A DNA stretch of 64,000 nucleotides from Nitrosophilus alvini (GCF_015100395.1 NZ_AP022847.1:684501-748500), one strand, 5' to 3'; shown: positions 7,890-17,674, numbered from the stretch's first letter. Numbers and translations are program-made. Notes: a model not told the origin generated them from the sequence alone.

Positions 7890-9800
7890 CTATTTTACGG
7901 GTGTTCCAGGTTTTTTTGTTGTCTCAGGCATCAACAGGCTGAGTCCGTTTTCATCTCTTGCGGCAAGTATCATTCCTTCGCTCAAAAGTCCCATCAGTTT
8001 TGCGGGCTTAAGATTTGCCACAACACATACCTGTTTTCCTATAAGATCTTCAGGAGAATAAAACTCTTTTATACCTGCAATTATCTGTCTTGGTCTCTCT
8101 TCACCCAGATCAACTCTCAATTTTAGAAGTTTTTTACTTTTGGGTACCTCTTCAGCTTCTATAACTGTTCCTATTTTCAAAGAGACTTTGAAGAAATCAT
8201 CTATAGTAATTATACCTTCTTCTTTTGGTGCTTTTTTGGGTGTGGTTTCTCTTTTTTTCTCTTCCAACAGAGGTTTTTCAATTTTTGGAAAAAGCGGCGG
8301 GATGCTTTTTATAGTAAAGTCAGGCAGAAGTTCGTTTTGTAATATGAATTTTTCAAAATTTTTGTTTTCTATTTCAAAACCGAGAGCCTGGGCAATTTTC
8401 AGAGTGGTTTTTGGCATAACAGGATGCAGCATCAAAGCGGTCTTTGCCAGTATATTTGCAACGAGAGCGATTGTGGCCATAGCTTCGTCTTCTTTGCCCT
8501 CTTTCATTTTTGACCATGGGGCATATGTGTCTATGGATTTATTTGCGATACCCAGTATTTTCCAAAGCTCTTCGAGATATTTATGAAGGCGCATATCAAA
8601 CATATACTCTTCAAGTCCATTTATGATACTTTCTGTTTTTTTAATCTCCCGGGCGTGATATTTTCTTACATTTGTGCCGGATATTTTATGATCGAAGTAT
8701 TTTCCGCTCATACCGATGATTCTGTTTAAAAGGTTGCCAAGATCGTTGCTCAAATCGCTGTTTATTCTGTCTATCAAAGCTCTTTGACTAAAATCCCCGT
8801 CCTGACCGAATGGAACTTCTCTTAGAAGAAAATATCTGAAATTATCCAGTCCGTATGCATCTGCTACAATTTTCGGATCAACCACATTTCCTTTGGATTT
8901 ACTCATCTTTTCACCGTCTCTTGTCCACCATCCGTGTGCGGCTATATGTTTTGGAAGAGGCAATCCAAGACTCATCAAAAATGCCGGCCAGTATACGGCG
9001 TGAAATCTAAGAATATCTTTCCCGACAAGATGGAAATCTGCAGGCCAGTAGCGCATAAGCTTTTCATCCGTACCGTATCCCAGAGCGGTAATATAGTTCA
9101 AAAGTGCATCGAGCCATACATACATAACATGTTTGGGGTCATTAAGAGATTTTGGCAGTTTTACTCCCCAGTCAAAACTTGTTCTTGTAATGGAGAGGTC
9201 ATTCAAACCGCCCTCCACAAATTTGATCACTTCGTTTTTCTTCGATTTCGGAAGTATGCATTCTTCCTCACTCTTATACCAGTCAAGTAGTTTCTCCTGA
9301 TATTTTGAAAGTCTGAAAAAGTAGCTTTCCTCTTTTACAATTACGGTCTCTTTGCCGCAGTCTGGACAAAACTCCCCATCTACCAACTGGCTTTCCGGAA
9401 AGAAGGCTTCACAGCTGATGCAGTAATGCCCTTCGTATGTACCTTTGTATATATCTCCTCTTTCATACATTATCTCAAAGGCTTTTTGAACACCTTCAAT
9501 ATGCTCTTTGTCTGTAGTTCTTATAAATTTGTCATAGCTTATTTCAAAACTGTCCCACAGTTCTTTGAATTTTCTACTTATCTCGTCTGCATACTCCTGC
9601 GGAGTTTTTCCTTTCGCTTTTGCGGACTGTTCGATTTTCTGTCCATGCTCATCTGTTCCTGTAAGGAAAAATGTATCCATTCCCCTGAGTCTTGCATATC
9701 TTGCGACCGTGTCTGCAATGATTGTGGTATATGCGTGACCTATGTGTGGAACATCATTTACATAATAGATAGGAGTAGTTATATACATTTTACTGCTCAT
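7890..9800 (-). CDS. metG: Methionine-tRNA ligase with C-terminal tRNA-binding domain
   Basis: 636 residues, class I synthetase charging tRNA-Met. The HIGH motif is HIGHAYTT (about 20-27) and the KMSKS motif is KMSKSKGN (about 295-302). A zinc knuckle with CISC and CPDC (about 127-147) is present. After the anticodon-binding helices comes a charged linker and a C-terminal OB-fold (FFKVSLKIGTVIEAEEVPKS, about 540-559), the Trbp111/EMAP-type domain that dimerises and binds tRNA. The start ATG follows an AAAAGGAAT purine run. It is the second gene of a downstream-running block fbp, small Cys protein, metG, MurF-like, as in C. jejuni. Confidence 0.97.
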   Translation of the reverse strand: MSSKMYITTPIYYVNDVPHIGHAYTTIIADTVARYARLRGMDTFFLTGTDEHGQKIEQSAKAKGKTPQEYADEISRKFKELWDSFEISYDKFIRTTDKEHIEGVQKAFEIMYERGDIYKGTYEGHYCISCEAFFPESQLVDGEFCPDCGKETVIVKEESYFFRLSKYQEKLLDWYKSEEECILPKSKKNEVIKFVEGGLNDLSITRTSFDWGVKLPKSLNDPKHVMYVWLDALLNYITALGYGTDEKLMRYWPADFHLVGKDILRFHAVYWPAFLMSLGLPLPKHIAAHGWWTRDGEKMSKSKGNVVDPKIVADAYGLDNFRYFLLREVPFGQDGDFSQRALIDRINSDLSNDLGNLLNRIIGMSGKYFDHKISGTNVRKYHAREIKKTESIINGLEEYMFDMRLHKYLEELWKILGIANKSIDTYAPWSKMKEGKEDEAMATIALVANILAKTALMLHPVMPKTTLKIAQALGFEIENKNFEKFILQNELLPDFTIKSIPPLFPKIEKPLLEEKKRETTPKKAPKEEGIITIDDFFKVSLKIGTVIEAEEVPKSKKLLKLRVDLGEERPRQIIAGIKEFYSPEDLIGKQVCVVANLKPAKLMGLLSEGMILAARDENGLSLLMPETTKKPGTPVK

Positions 9801-9812
9801 TTCATTCCTTTT

Positions 9813-10016
9813 TTAAAATTCAAATCCGCCGCCTTTTCCTTTATTCATACTTTCATATACGGCATTTACATAAGATTTTCTAATTTCGCAACCTATTATT
9901 TTTTTGCATTTGAGGCAGCTATTGATACTGTTTTCTTCTTGGCATTTTTTGAGAATTTCAAGCTTTTCAAACATTTTAAGTTCATATTCGTCATACTCTT
10001 TATTGCTGTTTTTCAT
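9813..10016 (-). CDS. Small cysteine-containing conserved protein between fbp and metG
   Basis: 67 residues, acidic N-terminus, then CLKCKKIIGCEIRKSY with three cysteines (CxxC plus one) and a Gly-rich end. No membrane segment. A gene of this size at the same place (between fbp and metG) is known in C. jejuni, so I treat it as real. The cysteines could hold a metal, but one typical ligand is missing. Spacing to metG is 12 bases and to fbp 18 bases, so all are in one transcript. Confidence 0.7.
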   Translation of the reverse strand: MKNSNKEYDEYELKMFEKLEILKKCQEENSINSCLKCKKIIGCEIRKSYVNAVYESMNKGKGGGFEF

Positions 10017-10034
10017 ATAAAATTTTCCTGTTGT

Positions 10035-10877
10035 TTACGATCGGTTTTTATAATACTCTTTGACTCTCTGGATTTCATATTGTGAGCCAAAAAAGCAGGG
10101 AGTGGTATCGTGAATATGTTCCGGCTCCAGTTCAAGAAGTCTCTTGTGACCATCTATCGCAAACCCTTCTGCTTTTTCAAAAATCTTTGCAAAAGGAAAT
10201 ACTTCGAAAACCTGTCTGAGTTTGCCTTTTGGTTTGTCTTCTGTTCCTGGATAGCTGAAAAGTCCGCCCCCTTTGAGAAGTATCTGATGCAAATCCGGAA
10301 CCATTCCCCCGGAATATCTGAGTCTGTAGCCCTCTTTAAACAAAGATTCCACCATCTCCTTGTGGTGAGCAGGCCAAAATTTTTGTGTAGCACCTGGTGC
10401 GTTTATTTTGCCTTTTTCTTTAAGCCTTATCTCCTTTACAAACTCAAACTCTCCGTTTTGAAGAAGATAGAGACTGGTGCATCTGTCGGCAATTACAAGT
10501 TCGACTCTAGGACCATAGACTACATATGCAGCCGCTACGAGATTTTTGCCGGAAAAATCGTTTTCATAAATTCCGAAAATCGAACCTACGCTCAGGTTTA
10601 CATCCACTAATGAGCTGCCGTCAAGCGGGTCATATCCGATGAGATATTTTCCTTTTTCGTTTATAACTACAGGTTCCGTTTTTTCTTCACTGGCAAGTGT
10701 TTTGACGCTTGATGTTTGGCTTAGTTCCTCTTCGATAATCATATCGCTTTTTATGTCAAGCTTCAGCTGTGTCTCCCCTGATCTGTTTTGCTGTTCGGAG
10801 TAGCCCAAATCTTCATTGTTTATCGCTTCGTTGATTCGTTTTGCGCTTCTTTTTATCGCTTCGAAAATTTCGTGCAT
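10035..10877 (-). CDS. fbp: Class I fructose-1,6-bisphosphatase
   Basis: 280 residues. It hydrolyses fructose-1,6-bisphosphate to fructose-6-phosphate, the committed step of gluconeogenesis, which an autotroph or organic-acid user without full glycolysis needs. The metal- and substrate-binding core [19 protein letters not shown] begins near residue 81, and the sugar-phosphate-binding region [13 protein letters not shown] (about 189-201) follows. Its start lies one base after the mobB stop region, so it is co-transcribed with mobB. Pgi is encoded elsewhere in the window at 45711. Confidence 0.95.
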   Translation of the reverse strand: MHEIFEAIKRSAKRINEAINNEDLGYSEQQNRSGETQLKLDIKSDMIIEEELSQTSSVKTLASEEKTEPVVINEKGKYLIGYDPLDGSSLVDVNLSVGSIFGIYENDFSGKNLVAAAYVVYGPRVELVIADRCTSLYLLQNGEFEFVKEIRLKEKGKINAPGATQKFWPAHHKEMVESLFKEGYRLRYSGGMVPDLHQILLKGGGLFSYPGTEDKPKGKLRQVFEVFPFAKIFEKAEGFAIDGHKRLLELEPEHIHDTTPCFFGSQYEIQRVKEYYKNRS

Positions 10878-10878
10878 T

Positions 10879-11373
10879 TTATACCTCTTTGGCGTTTTTG
10901 AATATCCACTCTATCACTTGGTTTGGATTGTTCAAATCAAGTATATCTATATTTTCGGGTATAGAGTTTTTATCTACACTCTCATCTGTTGCAATTGCTT
11001 CTATATAGCCCAAATAGCTCTCATCCAGACTGTTTCTGAAAACCGCAATCCTAGGCAGAGGCAAAGTTTTAAGTCCTTCTACAAGAAGAATGTCAAAGTC
11101 GTTTACCATATCTATGATATCTTCCAGACTCTTTTTTCTGTGCGAAAAATATGTGGTTCTTGTAGGTGATGTGACTACCACTTCCGCACCTGTTTGGAAA
11201 AACTTGTAGCTGTCTTTTCCCTCTATATCAAACTTTGCTTTGTCTTTGGGATCATTTTTTATTATCGCTACTTTATACTCTTTTATAAGTAATTTTGCAA
11301 TTTTTTCGATAAGCGTTGTTTTGCCGCTGTTTGACGGACCTGTAAAGGCAACTGCAAGTCTTCTTTTTTTCAT
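10879..11373 (-). CDS. mobB: Molybdopterin-guanine dinucleotide biosynthesis adaptor MobB
   Basis: 164 residues, a small P-loop GTPase that supports attachment of GMP to molybdopterin. The Walker A loop GPSNSGKTT spans residues 12-20, and [20 protein letters not shown] (about 94-113) is characteristic. The bis-MGD cofactor is used by NapA, encoded at the right end of the window, so the two share a pathway. First gene of the fbp-metG block; divergent from the lipoprotein gene at 11496. Confidence 0.92.
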   Translation of the reverse strand: MKKRRLAVAFTGPSNSGKTTLIEKIAKLLIKEYKVAIIKNDPKDKAKFDIEGKDSYKFFQTGAEVVVTSPTRTTYFSHRKKSLEDIIDMVNDFDILLVEGLKTLPLPRIAVFRNSLDESYLGYIEAIATDESVDKNSIPENIDILDLNNPNQVIEWIFKNAKEV

Positions 11374-11462
11374 AAAGCCTCTTTGTTTTTCTGGAATTAA
11401 ATAGTGAGTTCAATTTTACCAAATCATATATAAAACTCAGTTAATTCACAATCATCATTTGA

Positions 11463-11468
11463 TATAAT
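11463..11468 (+). promoter_or_regulatory. -10 box (TATAAT) for the small lipoprotein gene
   Basis: A perfect TATAAT, preceded by TTTGA, lies 33 bases before the lipoprotein ATG in the divergent gap with mobB. This is the same TTTGATATAAT context as the queC promoter. Confidence 0.55.
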
Positions 11469-11495
11469 GGCTAAAAATTTGCAAAAAGGTGTCAG

Positions 11496-12002
11496 ATGAA
11501 GTTTAAACTATTGATATCTGTTTTTTTAATAATCTCTATATTTTCCGGATGTGCCGATAAAAGCGCATTTAGAGTATTTAGTAAAGATAAATTGTATGAA
11601 GAGGCTATAAGCAATACCAAAAAAGGCGAAATTCTCTCCTCTTTGGAAAACAAAGCTATTATTATCGCAACATATCTGAATAAAATGAATAAAAATTATG
11701 AAAAAAAATATGCAGATGGCGAATATTTTTTTGTAAGGGTCTTTATAGATAACGATTTTGATGAGAGCAGTAGGGCGGGCCTCTTCAATCCAAAATATCA
11801 CATCTATCTGAATGAGAACGAACCGGTTGAGATAAAAGAGCTCTCTATGGAAGATGAGCTTGCAAAATCCATGCCACTGGTCAAAAAATGGTATAGAATC
11901 TATCTGGTAAAATTTTCCAAAACAGAGTCACAGACGCTGAAACTTATTTTCAAAAGCGATGATTATGGTCAAATTCGGCTAATTTTTGAAAAAGGGGAGT
12001 GA
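11496..12002 (+). CDS. Putative lipoprotein of unknown function
   Basis: 168 residues with a signal peptide ending in the lipobox IFSGC (Cys19), so probably an outer- or inner-membrane lipoprotein. The rest is a predicted beta-rich domain with no motif I recognise. C. jejuni has an uncharacterised gene at the equivalent site between mobB and slt. It faces slt, and the two coding regions overlap by 53 bases at their 3' ends. Confidence 0.75.
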   Translation: MKFKLLISVFLIISIFSGCADKSAFRVFSKDKLYEEAISNTKKGEILSSLENKAIIIATYLNKMNKNYEKKYADGEYFFVRVFIDNDFDESSRAGLFNPKYHIYLNENEPVEIKELSMEDELAKSMPLVKKWYRIYLVKFSKTESQTLKLIFKSDDYGQIRLIFEKGE

Positions 12003-13566
12003 TTTTTCCGCTTTTTTCAAAAATCTTTTTATATATCACATAGTTCGCCAGCACTTTTTTGGCATACCTTCTGGACTCCGGATATGGAATAAGCTCCATA
12101 CTTAAATAGGGTTCGAATTCTTTTTGTTTGAAAAGGGAGTTTTTTATAACTTTTCTCTTTGTAAAACCTATACCCCCGTTATACGCGTATGATATTAAAA
12201 CAGGATGTTTTAGATATTTTTTTAGATATTTCAAGTGATGAAGTGCAAATCTGACGTTGATTTTGGGATCGAACATCATATCCAGATCAAAATTTTCAAC
12301 TCTCATCTCTTTGGCGATGGCTTTTGCCAAAAAAGGCATTATCTGCATAGCTCCAAGTGCATATGATGTGGATATGGAAGAGGGGATAAATCTGCTCTCC
12401 TGTCTGGCCAGAGCATACACAAGAGCTTTTTCGTCATTTGTCAAACCTTTCAGGATATCTTCGTATGGAGTTATAAATGGGTGTTTTTTATATCCGTATG
12501 CTCTTTCCAAAATAAAAGCGTATGCACTTATAGTCTGTTTTGAGTTGAATTTTTTTGCAAATTCGAAAAGTTTTTCTTTAGGTATTTTGTTGATTTTTTT
12601 CAAAAGACCGAGCCATATAAAAGGATCTTTAAGGTCTATATCTGTTTTCTCGATATTTGATACACGAAGATGGACAAAATTGTCGATTTTTCTGCCCAGT
12701 TTCTCTTTTGCATAAATTGTATATATATTCAGATCGAAAGAGTCGCAGAGCTCTTCAAGGTATTTTTTCTCACCTGTCAGCATATACTGCCAGAATATTG
12801 ATTTATCTATATCAAATCTATAATAGGCTTTTTCCTTTGCTTTTTCCAAAAACTTAAGAGCTGTTTTTTTCTGACCGTATCTCACGGCATTCATAGCAAG
12901 AAGGAAGGCAGAGCTGTGGCTTAGATTTTCAGGTGAGAGGGCAAAAAGAGAGTAGTGGAGTTTTTTCATTTTGGGATTGGTTACGGCTATATTTACAAAA
13001 GTGTCGAATCCTTTTTGTTTTTTCAGCCCTTCAAGGTAATTTGCCGGTATGGAATGGTTTAGATATTTTTCTCTGAAACTGTCACCTACCGAAGAGAAAA
13101 CATATAAAAAAATCTCTTTTTCACTTTTCAGCAAAGATGCAAAAGGAAATGAAGAAGAGAGGACAAAAAGTGAACTGTATGTTTTTTCAAACTTTTTTAT
13201 TTTAGGCAGAAGTTCTCTTCTTTGTTTCAAAGAGAGCTTTGTCATCTTATAGGGAGTAAGACCCGTTGCTATACATTCTGCAGACTCTTTTATAAGCTCT
13301 TTAGGTTTCATTTTCATACAGTGGGCAAGATATTTGTACTCTTTGTTTCCGCTCTTTTTGGCAAATCTTGAAAATATTTTGATATTTACGCTTTTTGCCT
13401 GATAAAAAGCTTTTTCTGCCTCCTGGGGAGTGATATCTTGAGAGAGATATCTCCATATATAATAGTCTTTTGCGATTGAAGTGGGTTTTGATTCCAAAAA
13501 CTGTAGTGTTATCTCTTTAGAAAAGAGAAAAAGCGGCAAAAGAGCCGCTAAAACAAGTGTTTTCAT
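11950..13566 (-). CDS. slt: Soluble lytic murein transglycosylase (Slt70 type)
   Basis: 538 residues. A signal peptide ([18 protein letters not shown]) exports it to the periplasm, where it cleaves peptidoglycan glycan strands to 1,6-anhydro products. A long alpha-helical ring region precedes the C-terminal catalytic domain with ALARQESRFIPSSISTSYAL (the Glu in QES is the catalytic acid), GAMQIMP and AYNGG motifs, the order seen in transglycosylase family 1. The start overlaps the yggT stop by 4 bases. The 3' end overlaps the facing lipoprotein gene. Confidence 0.93.
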   Translation of the reverse strand: MKTLVLAALLPLFLFSKEITLQFLESKPTSIAKDYYIWRYLSQDITPQEAEKAFYQAKSVNIKIFSRFAKKSGNKEYKYLAHCMKMKPKELIKESAECIATGLTPYKMTKLSLKQRRELLPKIKKFEKTYSSLFVLSSSFPFASLLKSEKEIFLYVFSSVGDSFREKYLNHSIPANYLEGLKKQKGFDTFVNIAVTNPKMKKLHYSLFALSPENLSHSSAFLLAMNAVRYGQKKTALKFLEKAKEKAYYRFDIDKSIFWQYMLTGEKKYLEELCDSFDLNIYTIYAKEKLGRKIDNFVHLRVSNIEKTDIDLKDPFIWLGLLKKINKIPKEKLFEFAKKFNSKQTISAYAFILERAYGYKKHPFITPYEDILKGLTNDEKALVYALARQESRFIPSSISTSYALGAMQIMPFLAKAIAKEMRVENFDLDMMFDPKINVRFALHHLKYLKKYLKHPVLISYAYNGGIGFTKRKVIKNSLFKQKEFEPYLSMELIPYPESRRYAKKVLANYVIYKKIFEKSGKITPLFQKLAEFDHNHRF

Positions 13567-13859
13567 AGACTTGCTGCAAGAGCAAATAGTAGTTTGACCA
13601 GAAAAAGGTCTATAAACTGCAGTGCAATAATCACGATAAGAGGACTCAGATCAATTCCGCTTATCACCGTTGGAATATATCTTCTGATAAACGCATAGAC
13701 AGGTTCTGTAAGTCTGTATAGTATCTGAACTATGGGATTGTAAGGATCGGGTCTTACCCATGTTATCAAGGCCGCTATTATCACGACCCAGATATATATG
13801 TTTATTACCATATGTAAAATATTTGCTATCGCTTCTATGAGTGTTGCTATCACCATCAT
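13563..13859 (-). CDS. YggT family inner-membrane protein
   Basis: 98 residues with two hydrophobic hairpins and the family core [20 protein letters not shown] (about 33-52), followed by [15 protein letters not shown]. YggT proteins are linked to osmotic tolerance and cell division in other bacteria, but the molecular role is not settled. It overlaps gltX and slt by 4 bases each (ATGA junctions), so all three are translationally coupled, the same order as in C. jejuni. Confidence 0.88.
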   Translation of the reverse strand: MMVIATLIEAIANILHMVINIYIWVVIIAALITWVRPDPYNPIVQILYRLTEPVYAFIRRYIPTVISGIDLSPLIVIIALQFIDLFLVKLLFALAASL

Positions 13860-15154
13860 TTCGCTATCTCCTTGATATCTTCTTTAATGTATGGATATAT
13901 ATCGGACAGATCAGGGCCGTGCTCGCTACCGGTAAGCAGTACTCTTAAAGGTTTAAAAAAGTTTTTTCCCTTGAGTCCGCTTTTTTGCATAAGATATTTT
14001 TTAAATTCGTCAAAACTCTCAAATTGGGGAGAGTTTTGTATAATTTCTTTTAGTTTTTCGGCACTCTCTTTAAATTCGCCTTCAATCTTTTTTTCGGAAA
14101 AAACCGCATCGATTTTGTTTTTGAGCTCTTTAAGTGTACTAGCTTCTTCAAGATATATTTTAGCAAGTTTTCCTATGTTTTCATTCTCAAAACCCAAAAG
14201 TTTCGAAAGCTCTTTATCGTTTAACCGGCCTAGATGAGCTCTGTTTATAAATCTCAGTCTGTCAAGGTCGAATTTTGCGGCGGCTCTGGAGAGGTTCTTT
14301 ATGTCAAACCACTCTATAGCCTCATCCATTGTAAATATCTCTTCTGGAGTTTTGTTTCCCAATGATATCAGATAGTTTGCAATTGCACCAGGTAAAAATC
14401 CTTCTTCTAAAAGCCATTTTACACTTGAAGCCTTTTCTCTTTTACTCATTTTTTTGCCTTCCGCGTTTAGTATGATGGGAAGGTGTAGATACTCTATCTC
14501 CTTTGTGTAGCCAAGCATATTTCTTACATGTATCTGTTTAGGGGTGTTTGATAGGTGATCCTCTCCTCTTATCACCAAAGATATGTCGTGCAGCATATCA
14601 TCTACTGCGCATGCAAAGTTGTATGTAGGCATCGAGTTTGCTCTGACGATGACAAAAGAGTCCACATCTTTGGGCTCAAACAAAAGCTCACCTTTCAAAA
14701 GGTCTTTGAAAGCTATCGCCTCTGTAGGCTTCTTTATTCTTATTACAAAAGGTTCGGCTCTTTTTGCCGCTTCTTCGATAGTTATCTCTTCGCATTTTCC
14801 GCTGTATCTGTACGCCAAAGATTTAGCTTTTGCTTTTTCTCTTTCGACTTCCAGTTCTTCAGGGGTACAAAAACATGCAAATGCTTTCTTTTCGTTTAGA
14901 AGTTTGTATGCAAAATTTTGGTGAAAAGACACATTTTTACTCTGATATATCACATCATCATATTCAATATCGAATTTTTCCAAAATTTTAAGTATCTCTT
15001 TGTCTTTTCCTTCAATATTTCTTTCAATATCGGTATCTTCTATACGTATTATAAATCTTTCATTTCTCTGTTTTGCAACGATATAGTTAAAAATTGCAAC
15101 CCTCAGGTTTCCTATATGCATGTCTCCTGTGGGGCTCGGTGCAAATCTTAGCAT
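13856..15154 (-). CDS. gltX: Glutamate-tRNA ligase (one of two expected paralogues)
   Basis: 432 residues, class I synthetase. HIGH motif region [15 protein letters not shown] at residues 4-18, [12 protein letters not shown] (about 195-206), and the KMSKS loop [11 protein letters not shown] (about 233-243). Campylobacterota typically have two GltX enzymes, one of which acts on tRNA-Gln before amidation by GatCAB; which one this is cannot be told here. The tRNA-Glu gene lies at 50232. Confidence 0.93.
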   Translation of the reverse strand: MLRFAPSPTGDMHIGNLRVAIFNYIVAKQRNERFIIRIEDTDIERNIEGKDKEILKILEKFDIEYDDVIYQSKNVSFHQNFAYKLLNEKKAFACFCTPEELEVEREKAKAKSLAYRYSGKCEEITIEEAAKRAEPFVIRIKKPTEAIAFKDLLKGELLFEPKDVDSFVIVRANSMPTYNFACAVDDMLHDISLVIRGEDHLSNTPKQIHVRNMLGYTKEIEYLHLPIILNAEGKKMSKREKASSVKWLLEEGFLPGAIANYLISLGNKTPEEIFTMDEAIEWFDIKNLSRAAAKFDLDRLRFINRAHLGRLNDKELSKLLGFENENIGKLAKIYLEEASTLKELKNKIDAVFSEKKIEGEFKESAEKLKEIIQNSPQFESFDEFKKYLMQKSGLKGKNFFKPLRVLLTGSEHGPDLSDIYPYIKEDIKEIAK

Positions 15155-15235
15155 TAAAAATCCTTTTTTTCAGATATGATGGCGCTTTCGGATTTTATCA
15201 AAGTTTCGATAAAATTACTATTCAAATACGGTGTA

Positions 15236-15241
15236 TAAAAT
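15236..15241 (+). promoter_or_regulatory. Possible -10 box (TAAAAT) for psd
   Basis: GTGTATAAAATT in the divergent gltX-psd gap places a TAAAAT (or TATAAA) box about 30 bases before the psd ATG. No -35 seen. Confidence 0.4.
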
Positions 15242-15270
15242 TTTGTTTCCGGATATTATGAAAGGAATTG

Positions 15271-16092
15271 ATGAAAAAAAGAGTAATTACCAATATAGTT
15301 TCAAGGTCTTTTGGAAAATTTGCCTCACACAGATTTCATCCGGTTCTTCAAAAATTTATAAATATATCCTATGTAAAGTTGATGAAACTGGATATGAGCG
15401 AATTTAAAAAGCCTAAAGAGTACAGGTCTTTAAATGAACTTTTTACACGTAGTCTTGTAAAAAAGAGGGTTATAGATATAGCTGACGAATCAATTATATC
15501 TCCCGTTGACTCTCTTATCACAGAGTGTGGAAGGCTTGAGTCCGATAGACTTCTGCAGATAAAAGGTATGGAGTATTCCGTAAAAGAGCTTTTAAAAGAG
15601 ATAAGTGCTCAAAATATCAACAGGATTTTAGATGGTGAATATATCAACTTTTATCTCTCCCCAAGAGATTATCACAGATATCATGTACCTTGCGATATGC
15701 AGGTTAGAAAAGCGGTGCATATACCCGGTAGACTCTATCCTGTCAATCTGAGGTTTCTAAAAAAGAAGTTAAATCTTTTTGTGGAAAACGAGAGAGTCAT
15801 TCTTGAGTGTTTGAACAAAGAAGGAGTACTTTTTTATATCGTTCTTGTGGGTGCTCTCAATGTAGGAGAGATGGTTTTGACATTCGAAGAGAGGATAAGA
15901 ACAAATCTGGATCCTGATATAAAAGTTTACGAGTATGAAGATCTGTGGCTAAAAAGAGGAGAACTGTTCGGATATTTCAAAATGGGCTCTACAATCGTTA
16001 TGTTATTTGAAAAAGAGAGTGTGGAATTGAGAGTTAAAAGCAAAGATAGGGTAAAATACGGTATAGAAGTAGCAAAATTCAAGAAAGGATAG
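15271..16092 (+). CDS. psd: Phosphatidylserine decarboxylase proenzyme
   Basis: 273 residues from the ATG at 15271; the in-frame TTG just before it is too close to the AAAGGA ribosome site to be the start. The enzyme makes phosphatidylethanolamine at the inner membrane. The self-cleavage site is the Gly-Ser of KMGSTIVML near the C-terminus, which forms the pyruvoyl group; SPRDYHRYHVP carries the conserved catalytic histidines and VGALNVGEM is also typical. A small unknown gene follows after 3 bases. Confidence 0.95.
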   Translation: MKKRVITNIVSRSFGKFASHRFHPVLQKFINISYVKLMKLDMSEFKKPKEYRSLNELFTRSLVKKRVIDIADESIISPVDSLITECGRLESDRLLQIKGMEYSVKELLKEISAQNINRILDGEYINFYLSPRDYHRYHVPCDMQVRKAVHIPGRLYPVNLRFLKKKLNLFVENERVILECLNKEGVLFYIVLVGALNVGEMVLTFEERIRTNLDPDIKVYEYEDLWLKRGELFGYFKMGSTIVMLFEKESVELRVKSKDRVKYGIEVAKFKKG

Positions 16093-16095
16093 AAA

Positions 16096-16380
16096 ATGGA
16101 AGAGAGAGAAGATATACTTGTTGTAACGGCATCGATTGAACCAAACGGTCTTGGAGGCTGGTATATAAAGGCTGTAAATACTGAAACGGATGAGGTTAGA
16201 AACTGTAACACTATTCAGGAATATAGTGATTTTTTAACCGAAAGTGTATATCAAACCGAGAAAGAGAATTTTAAAGCGGTATGGCTAGAGTCGCCAAATG
16301 CAACAAAAGAGATGATAGAAGATGTAAGGTATAAGCTTGTTAAGTTTCATGAGGATATGGAGTCAATGGGCAGTGAGTGA
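16096..16380 (+). CDS. Small conserved hypothetical protein downstream of psd
   Basis: 94 residues, acidic, no signal peptide or membrane segment. I do not recognise the family. It starts 3 bases after psd with an AAAGGA-type ribosome site inside the psd end (AAGAAAGGATAG), so it is read from the psd message. Its stop codon lies inside the hairpin shared with ychF. Confidence 0.65.
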   Translation: MEEREDILVVTASIEPNGLGGWYIKAVNTETDEVRNCNTIQEYSDFLTESVYQTEKENFKAVWLESPNATKEMIEDVRYKLVKFHEDMESMGSE

Positions 16381-16398
16381 GAAAGTCTCCTTTCTCAC
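16377..16398. terminator. Perfect 9-bp inverted repeat spanning both stop codons of convergent genes
   Basis: GTGAGAAAG, a 4-base TCTC loop and CTTTCTCAC form a perfect stem between the hypothetical gene (stop TGA at 16378-16380) and ychF (stop at 16395-16397 on the minus strand). Both stops sit inside the stem. There is no T-run on either side, so this is not a classical intrinsic terminator, but a bidirectional stop or 3'-end stabiliser is likely. Confidence 0.5.
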
Positions 16399-17498
16399 AC
16401 ATTGAAACGAAAGTGCATAACATCGCCGTCCTGTACGATGTAGTCTTTTCCTTCAAGTCTCATTTTACCGGCATCTTTGGCACCCTGTTCTCCGCCGTAT
16501 TTTATAAAATCTTCGTATGATATGACTTCGGCTCTTATAAAGCCTTTTTCAAAATCGTTATGTATTACACTTGCAGCCTTGGGTGCTGTCCACCCTCTGT
16601 GTATTGTCCAGGCTCTGACTTCCTTTACACCGGCTGTAAAATAGCTGATAAGTCCCAGTCTTTCAAAGGCAGTTCTTATTATCTTGTCAAGCCCGCTCTC
16701 TTCAACTCCCAGCTCTGCCAGAAACTCTTTTGCCTCCTCTTCATCCAAAGAGACAAGTTCTTCTTCGATTTTTGCACAAAGCTTTATAACGTCTGCTCCC
16801 ACTTCTTCGGCATGCTTTTTCACAGCTTTTACATATTCGTTGTCTTCCAGAAGTCCGTCTTCATCAACATTTGCACCGTAAATTATAGGTTTTGAACTCA
16901 AAAATCTCATCTCTTTGTTCAAAGCTTTAAAAACATCATTTTCTTTCTCTTCAAATGTGCTTACAGGCTTTAGTTCATCCAGATGTTCTTTTAGTTTCAA
17001 AGCGATTTCAAGCGCAGCTTTTGCTTCTTTATTGTTTGCACGTGCCTGTTTTTGTAGCCTTTCTATCTTCTTTTCAAGCTGCTGTATATCGGCAAATATA
17101 AGTTCGCTCTCTATTATTTCTATATCTCTTATAGGGTCGATACCGCCTTCAACATGCGTTATGTTTTCATCTTCAAAACATCTGACCATATGTAAAATCA
17201 TATCCGTCTCTCTTATGTTTGAGAGAAACTGGTTTCCGAGTCCTTCTCCTTTGCTCGCTCCTTTGACAAGACCTGCAATGTCCACAAAATCGATAGTTGA
17301 ATGCTGAATTCTTTGCGGATTTACGATTTTTGCAAGCTCAGATAGACGTAGATCGGGAACAGGAACTACGGCTTTGTTAGGTTCAATTGTGCAGAACGGA
17401 TAATTTGCGCTTTCTGCATTTTGAGCTTTTGTAAGAGCATTGAATGTTGTTGACTTTCCTACGTTGGGAAGTCCCACTATACCTACGCTGAGTCCCAT
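16395..17498 (-). CDS. ychF: YchF/Obg-family ATPase
   Basis: 367 residues, cytoplasmic. G1 loop GLPNVGKSTTFNAL at residues 9-22, G3 region DIAGLV (about 73-78), a coiled-coil arm (about 135-175), and a C-terminal TGS-type domain with HRGWTAPKAASVIHNDFEKG. YchF binds ATP rather than GTP and is linked to ribosomes and oxidative stress. The gene is preceded upstream (higher coordinates) by repeat B and pepA, matching the ychF/pepA/dedA block of C. jejuni. Confidence 0.95.
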   Translation of the reverse strand: MGLSVGIVGLPNVGKSTTFNALTKAQNAESANYPFCTIEPNKAVVPVPDLRLSELAKIVNPQRIQHSTIDFVDIAGLVKGASKGEGLGNQFLSNIRETDMILHMVRCFEDENITHVEGGIDPIRDIEIIESELIFADIQQLEKKIERLQKQARANNKEAKAALEIALKLKEHLDELKPVSTFEEKENDVFKALNKEMRFLSSKPIIYGANVDEDGLLEDNEYVKAVKKHAEEVGADVIKLCAKIEEELVSLDEEEAKEFLAELGVEESGLDKIIRTAFERLGLISYFTAGVKEVRAWTIHRGWTAPKAASVIHNDFEKGFIRAEVISYEDFIKYGGEQGAKDAGKMRLEGKDYIVQDGDVMHFRFNV

Positions 17499-17574
17499 TT
17501 TATTCCTTAAATTTATTTAATTTTTGCGAAATTATATCATAACTGATTGATGTTTAACAGAGGATATTAGAAGT

Positions 17575-17670
17575 AGGGTGCGGGTGATTCGTGATTGGTG
17601 ATTGGTGATTGAGCTTTCACCCACACCCACACTAACACTCACACTATCACTATCACCCACACTCACACAA
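17575..17670 (-). repeat. Composite intergenic repeat, copy B, after pepA
   Basis: Read on the pepA coding strand, GTG-type hexamers (GTGTGA, GTGGGT, GTGATA, GTGTTA) start six bases after the pepA stop and are followed by heptamers close to CACCAAT/CACGAAT. On the plus strand this shows as GTGATTG units at about 17576-17611 and CAC hexamers at about 17617-17670. Same two-part architecture as copies A and C. It fills most of the ychF upstream gap, so it may also touch the ychF promoter. Confidence 0.8.
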
Positions 17671-17674
17671 TTAT

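Noticed and set aside
9426-10085. Plus-strand 219-codon frame opposite metG and fbp
   Set aside because: Phe- and Cys-rich shadow of the two real minus-strand genes, with no ribosome site.
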